A stretch of DNA of 30,322 nucleotides from JBHPCZ01 sp042573625 (GTDB lineage Bacteria; Desulfobacterota; Desulfobacteria; Desulfobacterales; UBA11574): assembly GCA_042573625.1 (NCBI GenBank), contig JBHPCZ010000033.1:1-30322 (forward strand), written 5' to 3'. A program made the position numbers and the translations under genes. Positions 15,780 through 23,454 of the stretch are shown one piece after another. Under the pieces are notes generated by a model. The model made no database searches. It was given only the letters and a program-made list of their open reading frames with translations, and had not been told where the DNA came from. Position 1 is the stretch's first letter. Each line of letters starts with the position of its first letter.

Positions 15780-16691
15780 ATGGCTTATCTTACAATGAAG
15801 GAACTCCTTGAATCAGGAGTACATTTTGGTCACCAGACGAAGCGCTGGAATCCGAGGATGAAACCGTATATCTTCGGCGCAAGAAACGGCATTTACATCA
15901 TCGACCTGCAGAAAACCGTTCGCATGTTCAAGGTTGTATACGACTTTGTGGTCGATACCGTGACAAATGGCAAGTCGGTACTTTTTGTCGGCACCAAAAA
16001 GCAGGCCCGAGACTCTATTTACGAAGAATCGAATCGATGTGAAATGTTTTATGTTCACAATCGGTGGCTGGGAGGGATGCTGACGAATTTCCAGACCATA
16101 AAAAAGAGTATCGATCGTCTCAATTACCTCAACACCATTCAGAACGACGGATCAATCAATTTTTTCCCTAAAAAAGAGAGATTGAAACTTGCGAAAGAGC
16201 GCGTAAAGCTTGACAATAACCTTGGCGGCATCCGAACCATGGGTGCGCTTCCCGGCGCAATTTTTGTTGTTGATCCCAAGAACGAGGCAATTGCGGTGCG
16301 TGAAGGGCGGCGCCTGAACATACCGATTATCGCTATAGTTGATACCAATTGTAACCCTGATGAAATTGATTATATTATCCCCGGCAATGATGACGCGATA
16401 CGAGCAATTCGACTCATTACATCCAGAATTGCTGATGCCTGTATTGAGGGCCAGGAGCGTCTGGCTGAAAAACAGCAGGCAGAAGCAGATAAGCAGATTG
16501 AGGAGGAGGAATCAGAAGTCGCAGCCGCCAGTGCAGAATTAAAACCGGGTGAACGAAAAATTATTGATGACGGTACTGATGGCCCTGTTGTTGAAGTAAT
16601 AAAACGGACAACACCTGCAGCCAAAAAGGATTCTGCAGTATTGGAGGAATCTGAGGGAGAAAAACCCGAAGAGACTACTGAAGCGGAATAG
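15780..16691 (+). CDS. rpsB: 30S ribosomal protein uS2
   Basis: 303 residues from ATG 15780, which follows AAAGGAGAG; upstream in-frame codons lie in the leader hairpin. The core matches S2: MKELLESGVHFGHQTKRWNP, YIIDLQKT, FVGTKKQA, NRWLGGMLTNF, PGAIFVVDP and PIIAIVDTNCNPD. It is about 60 residues longer than E. coli S2, with a Glu/Ala-rich acidic tail (about 240-303). S2 binds the 30S body and is needed for bS1 association. First gene of rpsB-tsf-pyrH-frr. Confidence 0.98.
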   Translation: MAYLTMKELLESGVHFGHQTKRWNPRMKPYIFGARNGIYIIDLQKTVRMFKVVYDFVVDTVTNGKSVLFVGTKKQARDSIYEESNRCEMFYVHNRWLGGMLTNFQTIKKSIDRLNYLNTIQNDGSINFFPKKERLKLAKERVKLDNNLGGIRTMGALPGAIFVVDPKNEAIAVREGRRLNIPIIAIVDTNCNPDEIDYIIPGNDDAIRAIRLITSRIADACIEGQERLAEKQQAEADKQIEEEESEVAAASAELKPGERKIIDDGTDGPVVEVIKRTTPAAKKDSAVLEESEGEKPEETTEAE

Positions 16692-16715
16692 AGCGGAATA
16701 GATAGGAGTATAGAT

Positions 16716-17315
16716 ATGGTAACAGTCAGTGCAGCAATGGTTAAACAACTTCGGGAAAAGACCGGGGCCGGAATTATGGATTGTAAGGAAGCACTTTCCG
16801 AGTGTGAAGGTGATATCCCAAAGGCGATTGATTTCTTAAGAACAAAAGGCTTGGCAACGGCCGCAAAGAGAGCGGGAAGGGCCATGACGGAAGGGACAAT
16901 CCAATCATATATCCATATGGGCGGTAAGCTCGGTGTATTGGTGGAAGTTAACTGCGAGACCGATTTTGTCGCGAAAAACGAAGATTTTCAGGATTTTTCA
17001 AAAAATATCGCAATGCAGATCGCAGCCACGAACCCTGTGGCTATCAGACCTGAAGACGTTCCGGAAGAAACGGTCAATAAGGAAAGGGAGATCTATCGAG
17101 CCCAGGTACTGGAAATGGGCAAACCCGAAAAAATCGTAGACAAGATTGTAGACGGAAAGCTGAAAAAATATTTTGATGAAAACTGCCTGTTAAACCAGGC
17201 GTATGTCCGCGATCCTGATATAACCGTTGCAGATCTGTTAAATGAGATGATTGCAAAGATCGGGGAGAATATTACAATTAAACGTTTTGTCAGATTCCAG
17301 ATTGGAGAATCGTAA
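16716..17315 (+). CDS. tsf: Elongation factor Ts
   Basis: 199 residues, the short form of EF-Ts (as in Thermus) with a single core subdomain. The N-terminal UBA-like domain VKQLREKTGAGIMDCKEAL is followed by VEVNCETDFVAKNEDF, with the TDFV that contacts EF-Tu at 82-85. It catalyses GDP release from EF-Tu. AGGAG precedes ATG, 24 bp after rpsB. Short EF-Ts forms usually act as dimers. Confidence 0.97.
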   Translation: MVTVSAAMVKQLREKTGAGIMDCKEALSECEGDIPKAIDFLRTKGLATAAKRAGRAMTEGTIQSYIHMGGKLGVLVEVNCETDFVAKNEDFQDFSKNIAMQIAATNPVAIRPEDVPEETVNKEREIYRAQVLEMGKPEKIVDKIVDGKLKKYFDENCLLNQAYVRDPDITVADLLNEMIAKIGENITIKRFVRFQIGES

Positions 17316-17319
17316 CACT

Positions 17320-18051
17320 GTGGCATCACCTCAATTCAGAAGGATTTTGTTAAAATTAAGCGGGGAAGCCCTGATGGGTGATCAGCCCTATGGCATCAGC
17401 CCTGATGTGCTAAAGTATGTGGCCGGCGAAATCCGTTCAATATTTGACCTCGGAGTTCAGATTGCTATCGTTGTCGGCGGCGGCAATATATTCAGAGGCG
17501 TTGCGGCGTCCTCGTTCGGTATGGACCGGGCTTCCGCCGATCACATGGGGATGCTGGCCACGGTAATTAACAGTCTGGCTTTGCAGGATGCGCTTGAGGA
17601 AAATGGCATTCAGACCCGTGTTCAGACCGCCATATCAATGCATGAGGTTGCTGAACCTTACATCCTTCGGAGAGCGGTTCGGCATCTCGAAAAAGGACGA
17701 GCCGTTATTTTTGCAGCCGGCACCGGGAATCCGTACTTTACAACCGATACGGCTGCGGTACTGAGGGCGCAGGAGATTCATGCAGAGATTCTTTTAAAGG
17801 CCACCAAAGTTGACGGCCTGTATGATTCAGATCCCGTTGTCAACGCGAATGCAAAGTTTATTAAAAATATAACCTATATGGAGGTCCTTGAAAAACAGCT
17901 GAGCGTTATGGATGTCACTGCGATTTCGCTGGCCATGGACAATCTACTCCCCCTTGTTGTTTTTAACCTTAATCACAAAGGGAAGATGAAGAAGATATTG
18001 TGCGGAGAGAAAGCCGGGACCCTGATAAGCAATGAGACGGCCCTAGCTTGA
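17320..18051 (+). CDS. pyrH: UMP kinase
   Basis: 243 residues from GTG 17320, 4 bp after the tsf stop; GGAG about 12 nt upstream supports this start. Amino-acid-kinase-fold motifs are LLKLSGEALMG, VVGGGNIFRG, MLATVINSLALQDAL, AAGTGNPYFTTDTAA and TKVDGLYDSDP. It phosphorylates UMP to UDP and is usually a GTP-activated, UTP-inhibited hexamer. The frame is open further upstream inside tsf, but that portion has no UMP kinase similarity. Confidence 0.96.
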   Translation: MASPQFRRILLKLSGEALMGDQPYGISPDVLKYVAGEIRSIFDLGVQIAIVVGGGNIFRGVAASSFGMDRASADHMGMLATVINSLALQDALEENGIQTRVQTAISMHEVAEPYILRRAVRHLEKGRAVIFAAGTGNPYFTTDTAAVLRAQEIHAEILLKATKVDGLYDSDPVVNANAKFIKNITYMEVLEKQLSVMDVTAISLAMDNLLPLVVFNLNHKGKMKKILCGEKAGTLISNETALA

Positions 18052-18130
18052 ACCCTAAATGAGCGCAAACAAAATCGAGAGAATCTTTTAAGAGCTCTAA
18101 ATAACAACTCTTATAAAAATAGGGAAAGCC

Positions 18131-18688
18131 ATGATTGAATCGATATTTCAAGAAACCCGGGAGAATATGGATAAATCGTTGACCGCCCTTAAGAATGAGT
18201 TGAAACGGATCAGAACGGGACGTGCTTCCCTGTCAATTCTTGATGCTATACGGGTGGATTATTACGGCACGCTCACCCCGTTGAATCAGATGGCATCCCT
18301 ATCTATCCCCGAAAGTCGTCTGATTATCATACAACCATGGGACGTTTCGGTTATTAAGGATGTAGAGAGAGCGATTTTGAAATCCGATCTGGGAGTAACC
18401 CCGAACAATGACGGTAAGATTATCCGTATCTCCATACCGCCGCTTACGGAAGAGCGGCGCAAAGAACTTGTTAAAGTCGTACATAAGATATCCCAGGATC
18501 ATAAGGTTTCGGTGCGAAATGTCCGGCGTGATTCAAACGAGCTGTTAAAGAGCCTTAAAAAGGATGGTGAAATTTCGGAAGATGACGCTTTCAAGGCCCA
18601 GGATCAGGTCCAGAAGATAACAGATGAGTACATTGAACTTATCGACGATGAATATAAAGAAAAAGAAAAAGAGATCCTTGAATTCTAA
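18131..18688 (+). CDS. frr: Ribosome recycling factor
   Basis: 185 residues, the standard RRF length. RIRTGRASLSILDAIRVDYYG and the ARKLVK-like helix ERRKELVKVVHKISQDHKVSVRNVRRD are diagnostic. With EF-G it splits the post-termination ribosome. AGGGA lies about 5 nt before ATG. It is 79 bp after pyrH and its 3' end overlaps the possible start of uppS. Confidence 0.98.
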   Translation: MIESIFQETRENMDKSLTALKNELKRIRTGRASLSILDAIRVDYYGTLTPLNQMASLSIPESRLIIIQPWDVSVIKDVERAILKSDLGVTPNNDGKIIRISIPPLTEERRKELVKVVHKISQDHKVSVRNVRRDSNELLKSLKKDGEISEDDAFKAQDQVQKITDEYIELIDDEYKEKEKEILEF

Positions 18689-19424
18689 TCCGTCTTCCGC
18701 ATCTCACACAGAACTCAATACGACGAAACTCCCTTTTCATGTGGCCATTATTATGGACGGTAACGGCCGATGGGCGAAAAAACGCCTGTTAAACCGGATT
18801 AAAGGCCATGAAAAAGGAGCGGAAACGGTCCGAACGATTGTACGGACTTCCCGTGAAATCGGGATTTCCATCCTGACCCTTTATGCGTTTTCCACCGAAA
18901 ACTGGCAGCGGCCCAAAGTCGAGGTTGCCGCGCTGATGACCCTCCTGAAAAAATTCCTTGAGTCAGAGCAAAAAGAGATGATGGACAACGATATCCGCCT
19001 CAACGCCATCGGGCAGATAGAACGTCTGCCGGAAAATGTCCGTCAAGTACTTCAGAAAACCCGGACGATAACGCGCAACAATACGGGTATGATCCTTAAT
19101 CTTGCCTTGAGTTATGGCGGACGGGCTGAAATCGTCGACATGGTTCAGGAGATTGCCCGTAATGCGCTGGAAGGCAGGATTGATCCTGATGCAATCACGT
19201 CCGAGGTTATATCCGGGCACCTCTACACAAAAGGAATGCGCGATCCTGATCTGCTGATCAGGACCAGCGGGGAAATGCGCATCAGCAACTTTCTTTTGTG
19301 GCAGATTGCGTATTCGGAAATTTATATTACAGATACCTTGTGGCCGGATTTCGGCAAGGATGAGTTTATTCATATTCTCGAAGACTACCAGCGCCGTGAA
19401 CGCAGGTTCGGCAAAGTCGATTAA
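18648..19424 (+). CDS. uppS: Undecaprenyl diphosphate synthase (cis-prenyltransferase)
   Basis: 258 residues from ATG 18648, inside the end of frr. TTG 18678 after AAAGAGATCC is a good alternative giving 248 residues, since ATG 18648 lacks a ribosome-binding site. Family motifs are IIMDGNGRWAKKR with the catalytic Asp, GHEKGAETVR, TLYAFSTENWQRP, ALSYGGRAEI, DLLIRTSGEMRISNFLLWQ and LWPDF. It adds isopentenyl units to farnesyl diphosphate to make the C55 carrier lipid of peptidoglycan and O-antigen synthesis. dxr, downstream, supplies isoprenoid precursors. Confidence 0.96.
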   Translation: MNIKKKKKRSLNSNPSSASHTELNTTKLPFHVAIIMDGNGRWAKKRLLNRIKGHEKGAETVRTIVRTSREIGISILTLYAFSTENWQRPKVEVAALMTLLKKFLESEQKEMMDNDIRLNAIGQIERLPENVRQVLQKTRTITRNNTGMILNLALSYGGRAEIVDMVQEIARNALEGRIDPDAITSEVISGHLYTKGMRDPDLLIRTSGEMRISNFLLWQIAYSEIYITDTLWPDFGKDEFIHILEDYQRRERRFGKVD

Positions 19425-19485
19425 TGCGCTTCCCCGGACAACTTTTTCATGAGAAATCCGGAGTTGAACTGCCCAGGCACAGATC

Positions 19486-20295
19486 ATGCATCTGAAACGT
19501 TGGATTACCGCTGTTGTCGCCCTTCCCTTTTTGATATTGCTGGTGTTGAAAGGGGGATTGCTCCTGTTTGCAATACTCATCGGCGGGGTATCCATTTTAG
19601 CCTTGTGGGAGTATCATCGAATTGTGCTGAATCCCGGGGGAGCGAACCAACGGGGCGTAATACCGCTTCTGGGGTACATGGTCGCGCCGATCATTATCGG
19701 TGCCGCACACTTCAATTCATTCAGGATGATGTTAATCCTTATCGCGCTGAATCTCATTTTTGCCGCCCTGATTTCTCTGCCCCGGTTCAAGTCAGATCCG
19801 CGGGTTACGGAAGTTGTCACCCGGCAGGTTCTCGGCATTATCTACATTCCTTTATTTCTTTCCTTCCTGGTTTTGATAAGAAACGGACCGGACGGAATAA
19901 TCTGGATATTTTTCCTGTTGATTGTTATTTTTGCCGGTGACACCGGGGCATTCTATGTCGGTTCCTATTTTGGGCGGCACAAGCTCTGCCCTTCAGTCAG
20001 TCCCGGAAAAACCATAGAGGGTTCAATTGGCGGTCTGATTGCCAATCTGGGGATCGGAATACTCTATATGCGGTTCCTTCTGCCGTCGTTACCATGGGGA
20101 ACCGGCATTCTGTTCCTCCTGTCCATCGGGGCTGCCGGCCAGGTGGGAGATCTATTTGAATCTCAACTCAAGAGAGCCGGTGATATTAAGGATTCCGGTG
20201 GAATACTTCCGGGTCATGGCGGGATTCTGGATCGGATCGACGCACTTTTATTTGCCGCGCCGCTGGCGTATCTTTTTAAGGAGTTTGTGTTTTAG
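19486..20295 (+). CDS. cdsA: Phosphatidate cytidylyltransferase (CDP-diglyceride synthase)
   Basis: 269 residues, an integral membrane protein with about seven to eight hydrophobic segments. The C-terminal family signature reads QVGDLFESQLKRAGDIKDSG then GHGGILDRIDALL; SPGKTIEGSIGG is also conserved. It makes CDP-diacylglycerol from phosphatidate and CTP for phospholipid synthesis in the inner membrane. It starts 61 bp after uppS; the ribosome-binding site is weak. Confidence 0.96.
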   Translation: MHLKRWITAVVALPFLILLVLKGGLLLFAILIGGVSILALWEYHRIVLNPGGANQRGVIPLLGYMVAPIIIGAAHFNSFRMMLILIALNLIFAALISLPRFKSDPRVTEVVTRQVLGIIYIPLFLSFLVLIRNGPDGIIWIFFLLIVIFAGDTGAFYVGSYFGRHKLCPSVSPGKTIEGSIGGLIANLGIGILYMRFLLPSLPWGTGILFLLSIGAAGQVGDLFESQLKRAGDIKDSGGILPGHGGILDRIDALLFAAPLAYLFKEFVF

Positions 20296-20324
20296 AATCA
20301 TCTCCAAAAGAGTTGATGATTTTG

Positions 20325-20497
20325 AAAGGATTCAAGGGGTCGAGGGTTCAAGGATTCGGGTGAAATGCTTAAGAATTTTAGAGACCTGAAAGGATTTCAA
20401 TGATTATACGGGAGAAGTTGAAAGGATGCTAAAGGTGCTGATAAAATCGTTGGAGAACAAACACTTGACCCCTTGAATCCTCGAATCCTCTTCTCCA
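20325..20497 (+). pseudogene. Internally deleted four-helix-bundle (S23/IVP-like) element
   Basis: ATG 20365 starts MLKNFRDLK, then the sequence jumps (about 80 codons missing, with a frame change) to GEVERMLKVLIKSLENKHLTP and stops at 20476. Both ends match the larger copy at 28828-29484 (MLKNYKELK... and EVERMLKALIKSLENKRLDP). The flanks carry complementary repeats: AAGGATTCAAGG-type on the left (20325-20359) and CCTTGAATCCTCGAATCCT on the right (20471-20489). It fills most of the 290-bp gap between cdsA and dxr. Confidence 0.75.
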
Positions 20498-20585
20498 ACC
20501 CTTATGCGCTATAGATTGTGATAAAAATTAGAATGCGAAACATTGCTTATAATTTTAGCTCACTTGTAACTTGGTTAGGTATTAA

Positions 20586-21758
20586 ATGAAACGACTCTCC
20601 ATACTCGGATCAACCGGCTCCATCGGCTGCAACACGCTTGAGATCGCAGGGATGTTTCCGGACTTGTTCGATGTCAAAGCGGTTGCAGCAAAGACCAATG
20701 TTTCGCTGCTTGCCGAACAGATGCAGCGGTTTTCACCCGAGCTTGCGGTGGTTTTTGATGAAGAGCGGGCTCTGGCGCTTAAAAAACTGCTCCCCCTGGA
20801 AACCGATGTCCGGATATTATATGGAAAAGAGGGATACAGGGCTGCAGCCACTCTTGATTCCGTTGATACGGTTGTCGCGGCCATGGTGGGTGCGGCAGGG
20901 CTGTTGCCGACCCTGGCTGCAATTGAATCGGGGAAAAATATTGCCCTGGCCAACAAGGAGACCCTGGTGATGGCCGGCGAAATTGTGATGCAGCGCGCCG
21001 CGGACAACGGTGTGGATATTCTTCCCGTCGATAGCGAGCACAGTGCGATTTTTCAATGTTTGGAAGGGAATCGCAGAGAAGATCTGGACAAGATACTGCT
21101 CACCGGTTCCGGCGGTCCGTTTTTAAAGCGGGCACAGCGTGAATTCGTTGGAATCAAAGTGGAAGACGCGCTGAATCATCCGGTCTGGCGGATGGGCCAA
21201 AAAATAAGCATCGATTCGGCGACGCTGATGAACAAGGGGCTGGAGGTCATAGAGGCGAAAAATCTCTTTAATGTTTCATCGCGTTCGATTGAAGTGGTTA
21301 TCCATCCGCAGGGTGTGATTCACTCGATGGTCGCCTACATAGACGGGTCGGTGATTGCCCAGTTGGGAATCCCCGATATGAAGGGCGCTATCGCGTACGC
21401 CATGTCATTTCCGGAGCGCCTTCCACTCAGACAGCCCTTGCCCGATTTTGTAGGCCTGGGCAAGTTGACGTTTGAGCAACCGGATTTAGAAAAGTTTCCG
21501 TGCCTCGCCCTGGCCTACAAAGCCTGTGAAATCGGAGGGACATGCCCTGCTGTGCTCAATGCGGCCAATGAGGTTGCCGTTCATGCGTTCCTGGAAAAAC
21601 AGATATCGTTTCTAAATATACCCGAGATCAACAAAGAGATAATGGCGCGGCACGCGGCTGTTGCCAATCCAACCCTTTCAGACATCTTAGAAGCAGATCA
21701 GTGGGCCAGAGCCCAGGCAAAACAAGTGATTGACGATTTACAAGAGGAAGGTTCTTAA
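20586..21758 (+). CDS. dxr: 1-deoxy-D-xylulose 5-phosphate reductoisomerase
   Basis: 390 residues, normal IspC length. The NADPH loop GSTGSIG is at 8-14. Other signatures are ALANKETLVMAGE, the metal/substrate-site DSEHSAIFQCL, LTGSGGPFLKR, HPVWRMGQKISIDSATLMNKGLE (only part of this is invariant) and HPQGVIHSMVAYIDGSV. It converts DXP to MEP, the first committed step of the non-mevalonate isoprenoid pathway. TTAGGT lies about 6 nt before ATG. Confidence 0.97.
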   Translation: MKRLSILGSTGSIGCNTLEIAGMFPDLFDVKAVAAKTNVSLLAEQMQRFSPELAVVFDEERALALKKLLPLETDVRILYGKEGYRAAATLDSVDTVVAAMVGAAGLLPTLAAIESGKNIALANKETLVMAGEIVMQRAADNGVDILPVDSEHSAIFQCLEGNRREDLDKILLTGSGGPFLKRAQREFVGIKVEDALNHPVWRMGQKISIDSATLMNKGLEVIEAKNLFNVSSRSIEVVIHPQGVIHSMVAYIDGSVIAQLGIPDMKGAIAYAMSFPERLPLRQPLPDFVGLGKLTFEQPDLEKFPCLALAYKACEIGGTCPAVLNAANEVAVHAFLEKQISFLNIPEINKEIMARHAAVANPTLSDILEADQWARAQAKQVIDDLQEEGS

Positions 21759-21775
21759 AGTGTATCCTGAGGGTC

Positions 21776-21944
21776 ATGACATTTTCTTCAAGGCGATATG
21801 AACCCCGTTATGGCAGCGTGACCCGTATTTGGGATGTGTTGGTTTGCTAACGAATAGAAACCGGTGTCGCACTCATCCCAAATACCGGGTCACTGTGAAT
21901 CGAAGTCGAATCGATCCGCATATCGCCTTTCAGAAAAAGACATG
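21776..21944. repeat. 169-bp palindromic element between dxr and rseP
   Basis: The outer arms are CATGACATTTTCTTC...AAGGCGATATG (21776-21801) and its near-complement at 21919-21944. The inner arms GTGACCCGTATTTGGGATG (21819-21837) and 21874-21893 are complementary with one extra base. It would form a long two-stage hairpin in RNA or a cruciform in DNA. It occupies most of the 302-bp gap, and no gene is supported there. It resembles a MITE or an attenuator-like structure, but no second copy is in this window. Confidence 0.75.
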
Positions 21945-21986
21945 ATATCAATAATTTTATCCCCCAAAAAAAATAAAGTATTGATC

Positions 21987-22015
21987 TTGAACGGTTTGTG
22001 GTTATTGTTTAAAAT
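21987..22015 (+). promoter_or_regulatory. Sigma-70-type promoter of rseP
   Basis: TTGAAC (21987-21992), a 17-bp spacer and TAAAAT (22010-22015), about 45 bp upstream of the rseP start and just past the palindromic element. Confidence 0.55.
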
Positions 22016-22060
22016 GCCCTCATTACTGTAACACGGGGAAACCCGGGAATTCATAATCAT

Positions 22061-23125
22061 ATGACCTATATATTTTCACTCATCGTTGTTTTGGGAGTTC
22101 TTATCTTTGTCCACGAGCTGGGGCACTTTATTGTTGCCCGGTTGTGTGGTGTCGGGGTTGAAAAGTTTTCCCTCGGTTTTGGACCCAGAATTTTCGGTAA
22201 AAAGATCGGGATTACCGATTATCAGATCTCTTCCATACCCCTTGGCGGATATGTAAAAATGATCGGTGAAGAACCTGACGCCGATATCGATCCTGCGGAT
22301 ATATCGCTCTCTTTCACCCACAAGCATGTCCTGAAACGAATCATAATTGTTGCCGCCGGACCTTTATTTAATTACCTTCTCGCGATCGTTATCTTTTTTG
22401 GGTTTTTTCAGATTTACGGCACCTTTGTTTTAAGACCCGTTGTCGGAGATGTTAGAAAGGAGGCTCCGGCTGAAAAGGCGGGTCTTGTCAAAGGAGATGA
22501 GATCGTCGCGATTAACGGAACTGCTGTTTCAAGCTGGGAGGAAATGGCGGAATTAATTACGGGAAGCAGCGGGAAGAGCCTTTCGGCGACGGTGCGAAGG
22601 GGGGAATCTGAAATTGTCCTGCATATTACCCCTGAACTCCAGCCCGCCAAAAATCTCTTTGGCGAGGATATAGAGCGCTATGTTATCGGGATTGGTTCAT
22701 CGGGTGATGTCTTGTCTGTAAAACTGAACCCGATCCAGGCGGTTACCGAGAGTCTGATCCAAGCCTATAAAGTTTCAAAGCTGATGATCGTAGGTATTGC
22801 AAAGCTGATCAAGGGCGATATCTCGGCAAAGAACCTGGGCGGCCCGATCATGATTGTACAGATGGCCGGGGATCAGGCCAAAGAGGGCGCAGCCAACCTG
22901 ATATACTTTATCGCCTTCATCAGTATCAATCTCGCCATTGTTAATTTTCTCCCCATACCGGTCCTGGACGGCGGCCACCTGCTTTTCTTTTCTATCGAGC
23001 TTCTCATTGGACGGCCCGTCAATATAAAAACGCGGGAGATTGCCCAGCAGGTCGGAATCTTTATTCTCCTTATGCTGATGGTGTTTGTGTTTTATAATGA
23101 CATTGCCCGTATATTATCCAGTTAG
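22061..23125 (+). CDS. rseP: RseP-family site-2 intramembrane zinc metalloprotease
   Basis: 354 residues. The zinc-binding HELGH (18-22) lies in the first membrane segment; the second metal-site motif is NFLPIPVLDGGH near residue 300. A single PDZ domain (VVGDVRKEAPAEKAGLVKGD) lies between, where E. coli RseP has two. The protease cuts single-pass membrane proteins within the bilayer, classically anti-sigma factors such as RseA; its substrate here is unknown. The dxr-rseP order is widely conserved. The ribosome-binding site is weak. Confidence 0.95.
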   Translation: MTYIFSLIVVLGVLIFVHELGHFIVARLCGVGVEKFSLGFGPRIFGKKIGITDYQISSIPLGGYVKMIGEEPDADIDPADISLSFTHKHVLKRIIIVAAGPLFNYLLAIVIFFGFFQIYGTFVLRPVVGDVRKEAPAEKAGLVKGDEIVAINGTAVSSWEEMAELITGSSGKSLSATVRRGESEIVLHITPELQPAKNLFGEDIERYVIGIGSSGDVLSVKLNPIQAVTESLIQAYKVSKLMIVGIAKLIKGDISAKNLGGPIMIVQMAGDQAKEGAANLIYFIAFISINLAIVNFLPIPVLDGGHLLFFSIELLIGRPVNIKTREIAQQVGIFILLMLMVFVFYNDIARILSS

Positions 23126-23156
23126 CGTCGGAAATGGCATGTTTTGGCCCAGTACG

Positions 23157-23419
23157 GCGTTTTCAATATTGAATATCGAATATTGAATATCGAATATAGA
23201 AGAAAAACAGCGTGTTTGCCCTCGGATTGAATTTTCATTGAAATTTGGTGCTGTCATGTTTCATAGGCGGAAAAGAGAACACTTCATCATTCGACATTCC
23301 TTGTTGGACATTGGATATTCGAGAACTTTAAAATAGCGACTCTTTTCAAAGCCGGGGGCGATGCCTCCCATCGTGGGGATTTCCTGATGCCTTCTGCCAT
23401 TCGGAAGGAGAACTCACTT
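23157..23419 (+). repeat. Dispersed repeat R2, copy c
   Basis: A near full-length forward copy of R2 (matching the reverse complement of 9992-10250), running from TTTTCAATATTGAATATCG to GAAGGAGAACTCAC. It fills the 329-bp gap between rseP and purL. Its AT-rich start holds overlapping ATATTGAATATCGAATAT units that could pair with each other. No frame is conserved intact between copies a and c, so it is probably non-coding. Confidence 0.85.
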
Positions 23420-23454
23420 AAACAACCTCATATAGCAGCGGGGATTTAACCATT

